NCBI GenBank assembly: GCA_963663495.1
Contig: OY760427.1
Coordinates: forward strand, 5,828,001 to 5,892,000
Direction: 5' to 3'
DNA from: G963663495 sp963663495
GTDB lineage: Bacteria; Bacteroidota; Rhodothermia; Rhodothermales; Bin80
Length of the DNA: 64,000 nucleotides
The notes under the pieces were generated by a model. That model worked only from the letters and a program-made list of their open reading frames with translations. It ran no database searches and was not told the DNA's origin. How positions within the stretch are numbered: position 1 is the stretch's first letter; each line of letters opens with the position of its first letter. The translations under genes were made by a program, and so were the position numbers. Shown piece after piece: positions 18,535 through 26,119 of the stretch.

Positions 18535-18783
18535 TCAAGCACAGACATGGAAAAGCTGGCGCATAACGGCCCTGACCACCGGAATGGGTACGGCGTTGCC
18601 AGTAAGCCGTCTGACGGTCGTTATCGGACTGTCAATCTTGTAGCTGTCGGGGAAGCCTTGCAGGCGCAGTATTGCGCGGCCCGTTAGTCTCCGTTCTCCG
18701 TCCACGAGCAAGTAGTGGTAGCCGGCCGATGCCCGGAGTGCGCATGAGTACGGATGGCTTGATACGTTACCGCTTACGTTTAG
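18535..18783 (-). pseudogene. C-terminal fragment of a C5-cytosine DNA methyltransferase
   Basis: Immediately after the transposase TAG stop, and in the same frame, runs an ~82-residue stretch ending in TGA at 18535. It carries the closing signature of C5 methyltransferases: RRLTGRAILRLQGFPDSY (motif IX region) and RRLTGNAVPIPVVRAVM (motif X, with the invariant GNAVP). No catalytic PCQ or ENV segment is present, so only the last quarter remains. It looks like degraded cargo captured downstream of the transposase. Confidence 0.72.
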
Positions 18784-19739
18784 CTATGAAATGAGGGATT
18801 TGTACATGAGCCGTTTACCGACCAGTCCTTGAGCAATTATTGTCATTTGCTCCGCTGTGTCGTAGTCGCGTGCATTGTGTCGCCCTGCAAATTCGTTCAC
18901 GTACCGCTGTAGGTGTTTCTTGCTCATGTGGTGGTACGTTCCGTAGTACCCACGCTTCAGCAAAGACCAGAAGCTCTCTACGCCATTGGTATGGACCTGC
19001 TCACGAACGTATTCGCCAACAGAGTGACGTACGTAGGCGTGGTTGTTGCGGCCCCGGTATGCTGACGTGCCATCCGTATAGACCTCGGTGTCTTCCGAGA
19101 CATGGGTATCCACAAACGCATTGAGCGTCTGTCCGTCTATGTTTTCTACTACCTGGGCAGAAATGCTATTGGTGTCACGATCACGGACTCCCACAACGGC
19201 TTTCTTACCTACTGGCCCACGGCCCGCTTTCAGCTTCTTGCTGGCGTGCCTGTTCTTTTCCTTGCCACCGAAGTAGGCTTCATCAACCTCTACCGGACCG
19301 GCAAATAGTGCATGTTCTCCATTCCATGATTGTCGAATACGGTGGGCCAGATACCACGCTGTAGTCTGGGTTATGCTAAGGTCACGATGCAGCTTCATGC
19401 TGGATACGCCCTTGATACTGGTAGTCAGGATATAAATGGCTAATGCCCATACCTGGTCCCCAGTTTCGAGTCCTGCATTACAGTCCCTATGCGGACACTG
19501 AATCGTTTACGGCAACTACGGCAACGATAAGGCATGCTAGGATGTTTGGCGCCAGACTGTACGTTCTTAGACGCACAGTGCGGGCAAACAGGAGTGTTGC
19601 TCCAACGCTTCTTTGCGAACCATGCTTCGGCTGATGGGTCGTCTGGAAACATTTGGGTTAGCCTGATCAAGGACACTCCTTCACGATCAGCCCGTCCAGG
19701 GCCATTGGTGTTTCTGTTGTTTCTTTTCTTTGAAGGCAT
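18784..19739 (-). pseudogene. IS1595-family transposase, split by a frameshift
   Basis: The N-terminal ~95 residues (19739-19440) carry a zinc ribbon (CPHCASKNVQ...YRCRSCRKRFSVRIGTVM), as expected for IS1595/ISXO2-type transposases. The C-terminal 204 residues (from 19398) hold the DDE_Tnp_IS1595 domain: VEVDEAYFGGKEKNRH, DGTSAY, and NGVESFWSLLKRGYYGTYH. The two parts are out of frame around 19450-19460, where DSKLG should run into QVWALAIYILTTSIKG. One base appears missing. It could be a real inactivating change or, less likely, recoding. If inactive here, the end-matching elements depend on a transposase elsewhere. Confidence 0.85.
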
Positions 19740-19863
19740 TTAGTGGGTCATCAATCTATCACGGGATGGTGCCCATTTTCGGCATAATCGGTTCCCGCTA
19801 TTCGCGACCAAATTGCAATTATTTCAACAATTTAACGCGTGGGCAGTCAGCTATATAACTCCC

Positions 19864-20359
19864 TTTTGCTAAGGCAATTATTATGGCATGATTGCTCGGA
19901 TCGTTGCGCCAGTTGGCAGCTACATAGAGGTCGGTCGTTACGTGGTTAACCGCGAGACCTTCAGCATTCAGTCGTTGGCGCAGGTCTTTTTCGCTCAATC
20001 TGTAGCCTACCATGGCTAAGGAAACATTGCTAAGATCAACTGAAAGTGCAGCAAGTGCAGCAATAAAATGCTCCTCTTCCATCGAAGGCAGCTGATCACA
20101 AAAAATGCACATTCTCTCGTAATAACTGCAGCAACCTGCAGCGCGATAGCTTGAGCAATGTATGCTTCGGTATTCAAAGCACCTCTCCAATGGCTTTGGA
20201 ACACAGAATCAGTCCGTCGGACGGCTCGGCAGCAATGTTGAGGCCCTTCAACCGCTTGGCGAAGGCTGCTGCATTGTCTTGAAGGTCTGCCTCGTCGAAT
20301 CCAAAGTAGCCGTGCTTTTGCAAAATTGCCGCATCCGTATCCAACCCACCGATAATAAT
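19864..20359 (-). pseudogene. Unrecognised gene fragment carried inside the composite
   Basis: A leftward protein-like reading runs through the segment in at least two frames. It begins IIIGGLDTDAAILQKHGYFG (20370-20180) and continues EEEHFIAALAALSVDLSNVS and AMVGYRLSEKDLRQRLNAEG to the IS1595 boundary. Both ends are cut by mobile elements, so it is the interior of a longer gene from another locus, picked up between two elements. The family is not recognised. Confidence 0.55.
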
Positions 20360-21816
20360 GGGAGTTATATGGCTGAATGCCACGCGTTTTCGCAGGAGTT
20401 ACTTTTTGTGCTTTGGTGGTGCAGACAGGATGGCTTTCGCCAGTTGTTCATAATCGGTTCCCCCTTTTCACGAAAAACTGCAATTATTTCAAATAACTCA
20501 ACACGTGGGTACGCATGGAATATAATTTTCATATATTAGGGAGTTATATATCACAGTGCCATGCCCGAAACGGTTAGTGCATACCGCAATATCACATACA
20601 GGCTGTTGCCCGGAAGTCGAAGTAACGCCAAGCAACTTGCTGGATTAGCGGGTGCGTGTAGGTTTGTGTGGAATGCCATCCTCGCAGAGCAGAGCGAGGC
20701 GTACAAGAAAGCGAAAGAGGCTGGAGAGAAGCCGCCCTCGGTAAGCTTCTTCTCGCTGGGGAAGCGGTTCACGGCACTGCGCCGTACGGTCGAGTGGCTA
20801 CCTGAATACTCCTTTGGTGTCGTTAGATACACATTGAAATATCAGGCGGATGCATGGAAGGCATTCTTCAAGGAAGGTAAGAGAAGACCGAGATTCCATT
20901 CCAGACGTGGTAGTACGCCTTCGTTCACGATCCCGGATAACGTAAGGGTTCGGGATGGCAAGCTGTATATCCCGAAAGTGGGATATATGGCGCTCCGCAG
21001 GCGGGGAGGCAACCCGTACCCTGATGGTATACCCATCAAAGCCACTGTAAAGAAGAACGCCGGCAAATGGTATGCTGTCATCTGCTACAAGATTGAGGCA
21101 CCTGTAATAGAGGATACCGGCAGTGCTGTAGGCATTGACCGTAATTGCGGGCAGATCGCTATGGTCTCCACAGAGGGCGATACAAGCATTATCAGACAAC
21201 CGGATACCAAGCGTCTTGATGCCAAGTTGAAGCGGCATCAGCGAAGACTGGCGAGACAGAAGAAAGGCTCCAACCGTCGTAACAGGCGGAAGCATAGAAT
21301 CGCCCGCATACAGCGCAAGCGTGCTAACATCCTCAAGAATGCGAACCACCAGGTAAGTCGCAGTATTGCCAAATGCTCCTCAACGGTGATACTGGAGGAC
21401 CTAAAGATCAAAGCGATGACACGTTCAGCTAAGGGGACGATGGAGAGCTTTGGCACAAACGTCAGACAGAAGTCTGGCCTCAACCGTGGAATACTGCGAA
21501 CAGGTTGGGGCCAGCTGGAACAGATGCTGGGCTATAAGTGCCACAAGGTGATAAAGGTTACCGCTGCCTATACCAGTCAGCGGTGTTCTGTGTGTGGGCA
21601 CACAGAAGCGAGTAACCGTAAGACGCAGAGCAAATTCACGTGTATGTCCTGTGGACATACGGATCATGCAGACCTGAATGCGGCTGCAAACATACTGGCC
21701 TCCGGGATTGGGGCTTCTGCACGGCGAGGGGCGTTCGGGTTACCGACCCCTATGACCCGTGAAATTGATACCAGTGCCTCACTGTGTACAGTTGGTCACT
21801 CACGTATATAATTCCC
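20360..21816 (+). mobile_element. tnpB-carrying element, copy 4 (right arm of the composite)
   Basis: Same structure as the other copies: left tip GGGAGTTATATGGCTGAATG, IS1595-derived block, inner GGGAGTTATAT at about 20540, tnpB, and right end GTATATAATTCCC. Its own flanks (ATAATAAT and ATAGTATG) do not match. Its right flank instead matches the left flank of the IS1595 element at 18078-18085, which defines the composite. Confidence 0.9.
20561..21811 (+). CDS. tnpB: TnpB-family RNA-guided endonuclease-like protein, copy 4
   Basis: 416 aa, intact. RuvC motifs GIDRN, LEDLK and ADLNAA and the paired CxxC zinc ribbon are conserved. It is closest to the copy at 51570-52820, sharing VKKNAGKWYAVICYK and RKRANILKNANHQ. 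It sits at the right end of the composite element and reads toward the SPOR-domain gene, whose ATG is 10 nt after the tnpB stop codon, so read-through transcription of that gene is plausible. Confidence 0.92.
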   Translation: MPETVSAYRNITYRLLPGSRSNAKQLAGLAGACRFVWNAILAEQSEAYKKAKEAGEKPPSVSFFSLGKRFTALRRTVEWLPEYSFGVVRYTLKYQADAWKAFFKEGKRRPRFHSRRGSTPSFTIPDNVRVRDGKLYIPKVGYMALRRRGGNPYPDGIPIKATVKKNAGKWYAVICYKIEAPVIEDTGSAVGIDRNCGQIAMVSTEGDTSIIRQPDTKRLDAKLKRHQRRLARQKKGSNRRNRRKHRIARIQRKRANILKNANHQVSRSIAKCSSTVILEDLKIKAMTRSAKGTMESFGTNVRQKSGLNRGILRTGWGQLEQMLGYKCHKVIKVTAAYTSQRCSVCGHTEASNRKTQSKFTCMSCGHTDHADLNAAANILASGIGASARRGAFGLPTPMTREIDTSASLCTVGHSRI

Positions 21817-21821
21817 ATAGT

Positions 21822-22340
21822 ATGGGTATCAAGTGGATACCATCGTGCCTGACAGCCTTGCTGACGGTTGCCTGCGCTGGGCCTAGCGCCGTGGTTGTTC
21901 TTGAGGAGCCGGAGGAGACGATTGCCAGCACGGTAGAGGTACCCGAGCCCTTTGATGTCAGCGCGTATGTGGATCCGCCTCCGGAGCCATATGATCTCAG
22001 CCACGAGATACCGGAGGCTCTCCTTACCGGTTCAGGAGCCTTCGGGGCTACCGTGTCGGGTTTTCGTATTCAGGTGCAGTCTACTGACCAAAAGCTCCTC
22101 GCTGACAGGGTTGCTGTTGAGGCTGCGGAATTCTGGGTATCGCTGCAGGACCATGCAGGAGGGGCGGATGCTCTTCCGCCGCCACCCGTGTACCAGGATT
22201 TTCGTGCGCCATATTACAGGGTCCGAGTGGGGAATTTCTTGTCGCGCGCCGACGCGGAGGTTGTGCTGCAGGAGCTGGAGAAGCGCTTTGAGCAGGCGTT
22301 TATCGTTCCTGCGCAGGTCATGACAGACCGGCTGCGTTAG
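21822..22340 (+). CDS. SPOR-domain lipoprotein
   Basis: About 172 aa. The N-terminus (MGIKWIPSCLTALLTVACAG) is a short lipoprotein signal with lipobox TVAC. A proline- and glutamate-rich linker follows (residues ~20-75), then a SPOR domain (FRIQVQSTDQKLLADRVAVE and YYRVRVGNFLSRADAEVVL) that typically binds denuded peptidoglycan at division sites. The ATG at 21822 is inside the right copy of the 8-bp duplication ATAGTATG. The gene was originally directly behind deoC and ends convergently, overlapping the dapD stop by 4 nt. Confidence 0.85.
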   Translation: MGIKWIPSCLTALLTVACAGPSAVVVLEEPEETIASTVEVPEPFDVSAYVDPPPEPYDLSHEIPEALLTGSGAFGATVSGFRIQVQSTDQKLLADRVAVEAAEFWVSLQDHAGGADALPPPPVYQDFRAPYYRVRVGNFLSRADAEVVLQELEKRFEQAFIVPAQVMTDRLR

Positions 22341-23155
22341 CGAAGTGCCGCCTCCAGCGCCAGTGCGGCGGAAGTCTTGTCGTCTCGATACTTCACTATA
22401 ACAGGTGCATAGAGTGCCAAGCCCAAGCTGGTTGCAAAAGCGCTGGTACAGGCCTTCGCGCCGGGCACCACGACCGCTCCGGCTGGTACGTCAAGGGCGC
22501 TCCCACCGAAGATCACCTTTTCATGCACCAAGTCGTACAGGGGTGTGGACCCGGTAAGGGTAACGCCTGCGGCTAGCACGGCTCCCCGGCGAACAATACA
22601 CCCTTCAAAGAGGCCACAGCCGCCTCCAATGAATGCGTCGTCCTCTACAATGACCGGCAGCGCGCCTGCCGGCTCAAGGACACCGCCGATTTGGGCTCCT
22701 GCTGAAACGTGAACTCGTTTACCTACCTGGGCACAGCTGCCTACCAAGGCATGGGAGTCAATCATGGTACCCGTATCAATATACGCGCCGGTGTTGATGT
22801 ACATGGGGGGCATGCAGACGACGCCTTTTGCGACATAGGCACCGACCCGAATGGCGGAGCCCCCGGGTACTATGCGCACGCCATCCTTGAGTACTAGTCT
22901 CTTGAGGGGGTACGTATGCTTATCAAAAAAGGAAAAATTATCAACGGAGCAGTCGCGCATCTGGCCGATACGAAACCCCAGCAGCAGTCCCTCCTTGACC
23001 CAGGAATTGGTTACCCATTGGCCGGAGGGAGTAGGATCGGCAGCTCGCACGGTCCCGGCATCCAGGGCGTGCAGGAGCTCTGTGACGGCTGCTTCCGCCG
23101 AGTCCGTGTGAGGGTCGCGGCTGGCGTGGTGCAGAATTCGCTCGCGAAGGGTCAC
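22337..23155 (-). CDS. dapD: 2,3,4,5-tetrahydropyridine-2,6-dicarboxylate N-succinyltransferase
   Basis: 272 aa, the normal DapD length. A helical N-terminal domain contains the substrate-site segment VTNSWVKEGLLLGFRIG. This is followed by the left-handed beta-helix built from hexapeptide repeats (VRIVPGGSAIRVGAYVAKG, MYINTGAYIDTGTMIDSHA, AQIGGVLEPAGALPVIVED) and the C-terminal extension. It transfers succinyl from succinyl-CoA in lysine/diaminopimelate synthesis for the cell wall. The polyphosphate glucokinase gene lies 10 nt upstream in the same direction, so the two are probably co-transcribed. Confidence 0.95.
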   Translation of the reverse strand: MTLRERILHHASRDPHTDSAEAAVTELLHALDAGTVRAADPTPSGQWVTNSWVKEGLLLGFRIGQMRDCSVDNFSFFDKHTYPLKRLVLKDGVRIVPGGSAIRVGAYVAKGVVCMPPMYINTGAYIDTGTMIDSHALVGSCAQVGKRVHVSAGAQIGGVLEPAGALPVIVEDDAFIGGGCGLFEGCIVRRGAVLAAGVTLTGSTPLYDLVHEKVIFGGSALDVPAGAVVVPGAKACTSAFATSLGLALYAPVIVKYRDDKTSAALALEAALR

Positions 23156-23165
23156 AGTGTCGTCG

Positions 23166-23909
23166 CTATAGCGGTTTGGTCGCGGCGCAGGCAGCCCCGA
23201 TAATGCCTGCCTCGTTCTGGTGTTTGGCCGGTACCAGTCGTGCGCTCGTTGAGAGAAGATGCAGGTATTTCCTGGTGCGCTTAGGTCTGCTCACTCCGCC
23301 GCCCAATACGATCAGGTCGGGTGCAAATATGAACTCTGTATGGGAGAGGTACTCCTGTACGCGCCCCGCCCATTGGGTCCAGTTCAGGTTGTCGCGCTTG
23401 CGTGCGCTTTCTGCGGCATAGTGTTCGGCCACCCCGCCGTGCAGCTCCAAGTGCCCCATCTCGGTATTGGGTACCAGCACGCCGTCAATGAATAACGCTG
23501 ACCCGATGCCTGTGCCGAAGGTCAGGACCAAGGCTACGCCGCCTGAACCTCGGCCAGCGCCAAGCGTCATTTCGGCCAGCCCGGCGGCATCGGCATCGTT
23601 GAGTACGGCTGTTTCGCATCCCGTGGCATTGCTCAACAGCGCGGAGGCGTCGATGCCGATCCAGGAGTCGTCAATATTGGCGGCTGTCAGTGCTATGCCC
23701 CGCTTTACGCGCGCAGGGAGTGCAACTCCCATCCGCTCATTCCAAGCGAAGTGCTTCACGATCAGTCTGACCACTCCGGCTACCTGGTCGGGTGTCCCTG
23801 GAGCGGGTGTAGCAATGCGGTGGCGCTTGGTTGTTAGCGCTCCAGCAGCTGTATCAACCAGCGCGCCCTTAATGCCACTGCCGCCCACATCTATGCCAAG
23901 CGTAATCAA
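23166..23909 (-). CDS. ppgK: Polyphosphate glucokinase, ROK family
   Basis: About 247 aa from a TTG at 23909, which has a GGAGG site at the right distance. The ATP/polyphosphate-binding motif LGIDVGGSGIKGALVDT opens the protein. NDADAAGLAEMTLGAG and LTFGTGIGSALFIDG give the catalytic aspartate and phosphate loops, and EMGHLELHG is the ROK signature. These features match polyphosphate-dependent glucokinases, which phosphorylate glucose with polyphosphate. ppk1, the polyphosphate-making enzyme, is about 2.2 kb away on the other strand. Strict polyphosphate specificity cannot be read from sequence. Confidence 0.85.
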   Translation of the reverse strand: MITLGIDVGGSGIKGALVDTAAGALTTKRHRIATPAPGTPDQVAGVVRLIVKHFAWNERMGVALPARVKRGIALTAANIDDSWIGIDASALLSNATGCETAVLNDADAAGLAEMTLGAGRGSGGVALVLTFGTGIGSALFIDGVLVPNTEMGHLELHGGVAEHYAAESARKRDNLNWTQWAGRVQEYLSHTEFIFAPDLIVLGGGVSRPKRTRKYLHLLSTSARLVPAKHQNEAGIIGAACAATKPL

Positions 23910-24177
23910 ATCGAATCCTCCGTATCGTGATTTGGTTCGTATCCGGGCAGGGCATGCCCCCTGCGCCAGCGTAGGTACCAAACTTGGGAATTATTGTTTG
24001 ACAGGGAAAGCATTGTCGGAAGGCGGTATGTGCAACGCGGTTCGGGGTGGTCTCTGTACCAAGCCACACGACGCGTACCCGAAAACGAGTCGGATATCTG
24101 CCGGGAAACGACGAGGGATGGTATCCCGGGTGGTGCAGATTGTATATTTTGGAGCAACCTACTCGCAGTTGACTGCC

Positions 24178-24285
24178 ATGAACAGGTTTCTCATTGGGAT
24201 ATTGTTGGCGTGGGTGTTCACCGTTGGGGCGTGCCAGTGTTCGGACAAGCCCGACGCCGCTCCTGTCGCCGCTGCAACCCGTTAG
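24178..24285 (+). CDS. Very small lipoprotein, unknown function
   Basis: A 35-aa open frame with a complete lipoprotein signal: MNRFLIGILLAWVFTVGAC, where the cysteine follows VGA, then only ~16 residues (QCSDKPDAAPVAAATR). TATATTTT lies about 36 nt upstream and GGAG about 27 nt upstream. It ends 19 nt before dnaG. Such short lipoproteins (entericidin-like in size) are easily missed. Supported by the signal only, no homologue recognised. Confidence 0.5.
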   Translation: MNRFLIGILLAWVFTVGACQCSDKPDAAPVAAATR

Positions 24286-24304
24286 GACGTAATCGCTGAC
24301 CTGA

Positions 24305-26119
24305 ATGCGAATACCCTCGGAAGTTATAGACGAGGTACGGGCTGCGTCGGATATCGTAGCCGTAGTCGGCGCGCATGTCGCCCTGCGCCAGCGGGGGAAG
24401 AATTATACCGGGCTCTGCCCGTTCCACACGGAAAAGACGCCTTCCTTTACTGTCAATCAGGAGCGCGGATTGTACAAGTGCTTTGGCTGTGGCAAGGGTG
24501 GAAATGTGTTCCAGTTTCTGATGGAGGTGGAGGCACTGACCTTTGTTGAGTCAGTGCGTAAGCTGGGTGTGCAGGCGGGGATTACCGTTCCCGCCAGTGC
24601 TGCTGATCAGCGGATGGCAGGTGAGCGCCAGATGTACATCGGGGCGCTGCAGTTTGCAGAGTCCTTCTTTCGGTCACAGCTTGCGGCGTCGGCGGAGGGG
24701 CAGCGGTACCTGAAGGGTCGAGGCTTGAAGCCAGAGACACTTAAGGTTTACGGAGTAGGTTATGCTCCGCTGTCCTGGGATGCGCTCCAGAAGGCTGGCG
24801 CGCGCCGGAAGATTACCACTGCGACACTCCAGAAGGCTGGTCTTATTGGGAAGCGGGAGGGTAAGTCCGGTTATTATGACCGGTTCCGCGGGCGGATCAT
24901 GTTCCCGATAACCACCCCCACGGGTCAGGTTATCGGGTTTGGGGGCCGTGTGGTGAAGTCAGATAACAAGGCTCCCAAGTACATCAATTCTCCAGAGACA
25001 AAGGTGTATTCCAAAAGCCATGTCCTATTTGGTTTACACCAAGCCAAGGCTGCCATACAGCGGGAATCGTCCGCATTGATGGTAGAAGGGTATACGGATG
25101 TGCTCGCTCTGCATCAGGCGGGAGTGAAAAATGCAATTGCGCCCTGTGGTACCGCGTTGACCGAACACCAGGTGAGGTTGCTCAAGCGCTATGCAAAGCA
25201 GGTTATACTACTGTTTGACGCGGATACTGCGGGGGCGCAGGCTGCCCTTCGCAGCGTGGGTATTGTGCTGGCGGGAGGTATGTCGGTGCATGCCGTGACA
25301 TTGCCGGCGGGCCACGATCCGGATTCCTTCATCACGGAGCACGGGACAGATGCTTTCCAGACGTACCAGCGTGCGAAGCTGAAGGATTTTGTGGAGTTCA
25401 TGTCCAGTGCGGCTGTTCCTCACGGGCAGGAAGGCACTCCGGAGGGCGAGGCCGAAGTTATGCGTTCCGTGGTGGCAGCGTTGCGGCGGATTCCGGACCC
25501 CTTGTTGCGTACTACGTACGAGCGTCGTGCGCGTAGCCTCCTGGGAATCCCGGAGCATGTAATGCGGAACCTCCTTGAGCCCGAGACTCACAAGCCGGAG
25601 GTCAAGATCGTGCAGCTTCCTGCTGTGGTAAATCTGGAGCCTGAGGAGGGGATGCTTCTACGCCTGATGACCGATGGCGGTGGTCCCGTCATTAAGTACA
25701 TCTCAATCTATATGTCTTTGGAGGAGTTTCGCGAAGGCCCGCAGCGGCGCTTGGCAGCGGTGCTGTTCGGTATGCGGGAGGATTCCCCGGAAAAGGTTCG
25801 GAGCAGCATTGTAGAGTCAGAGGATGCGCAGATGCGACAGCTAGCTGTGGATCTTCAAATGGACAGGTACTCGCTGTCTCCGGGATGGAAGAGCAGAAAC
25901 GTTTCTGTGCGTGGCATGAACGACAACCCGCAGAAGGTTGCCGAAGAGGTAATGCTCAACCTCAAGAAGAAGCGCAACAGGAACAGGATTACGTGGCTCG
26001 CTGAGCGGTTGCTAAACTTGTCCGATAACCAACGTGTTGCTTCCCTGCAGGAGATTCGAGAACTGGAACAGGAGCGAGCCAAGCTACTCAGGGGCAAGCT
26101 GACTGAGCGCGGTCAATGA
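24305..26119 (+). CDS. dnaG: DNA primase
   Basis: 604 aa. The CHC2 zinc-binding domain is at the N-terminus (LCPFHTEKTPSFTVNQERGL, then YKCFGCGKGG). The catalytic core follows (GYGVGYAPLSW-like region, FRGRIMFPITTPTGQVIGFGG), with the TOPRIM segment VEGYTDVLALHQAG and DADTAGAQAALRS supplying the acidic metal ligands. The C-terminal part is the helicase-interaction region. It makes RNA primers for the replication fork. The start is ATG at 24305. The last 4 nt overlap the ppk1 start (ATGA), an unusual pairing that couples primase with polyphosphate kinase. Confidence 0.96.
   Translation: MRIPSEVIDEVRAASDIVAVVGAHVALRQRGKNYTGLCPFHTEKTPSFTVNQERGLYKCFGCGKGGNVFQFLMEVEALTFVESVRKLGVQAGITVPASAADQRMAGERQMYIGALQFAESFFRSQLAASAEGQRYLKGRGLKPETLKVYGVGYAPLSWDALQKAGARRKITTATLQKAGLIGKREGKSGYYDRFRGRIMFPITTPTGQVIGFGGRVVKSDNKAPKYINSPETKVYSKSHVLFGLHQAKAAIQRESSALMVEGYTDVLALHQAGVKNAIAPCGTALTEHQVRLLKRYAKQVILLFDADTAGAQAALRSVGIVLAGGMSVHAVTLPAGHDPDSFITEHGTDAFQTYQRAKLKDFVEFMSSAAVPHGQEGTPEGEAEVMRSVVAALRRIPDPLLRTTYERRARSLLGIPEHVMRNLLEPETHKPEVKIVQLPAVVNLEPEEGMLLRLMTDGGGPVIKYISIYMSLEEFREGPQRRLAAVLFGMREDSPEKVRSSIVESEDAQMRQLAVDLQMDRYSLSPGWKSRNVSVRGMNDNPQKVAEEVMLNLKKKRNRNRITWLAERLLNLSDNQRVASLQEIRELEQERAKLLRGKLTERGQ

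Larger units (their letters stand above)
18086..19863 (-). mobile_element. IS1595-family (ISXO2-like) insertion sequence with cargo remnants
   Basis: 1,778 bp bounded by perfect inverted repeats of about 30 bp: GGGAGTTATATAGCTGACTG plus CCCACGCGTT at 18086-18115, mirrored at 19834-19863. It holds a leftward transposase gene with an N-terminal zinc ribbon and DDE domain (broken by one frameshift), and downstream cargo resembling a cytosine methyltransferase tail. Cargo genes are known in the IS1595 family. These ends are the template for the terminal repeats of the tnpB elements. Confidence 0.9.
18086..21816 (+). mobile_element. Composite transposon: IS1595-family element + cargo + tnpB element, one 8-bp duplication around all
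   Basis: ATAGTATG occurs directly before the left IS1595 tip (18078-18085) and directly after the right tip of tnpB copy 4 (21817-21824). The inner flanks do not match each other (TTTTGCTA after the IS1595 element, ATAATAAT before the tnpB element). The 3,731-bp block therefore moved as one unit, using the left end of one element and the right end of the other. Removing the block and one repeat restores a deoC stop followed 2 nt later by the ATG of the SPOR gene. It comprises the IS1595 element (18086-19863), a 496-bp gene fragment (19864-20359) and tnpB copy 4 (20360-21816). Confidence 0.9.
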
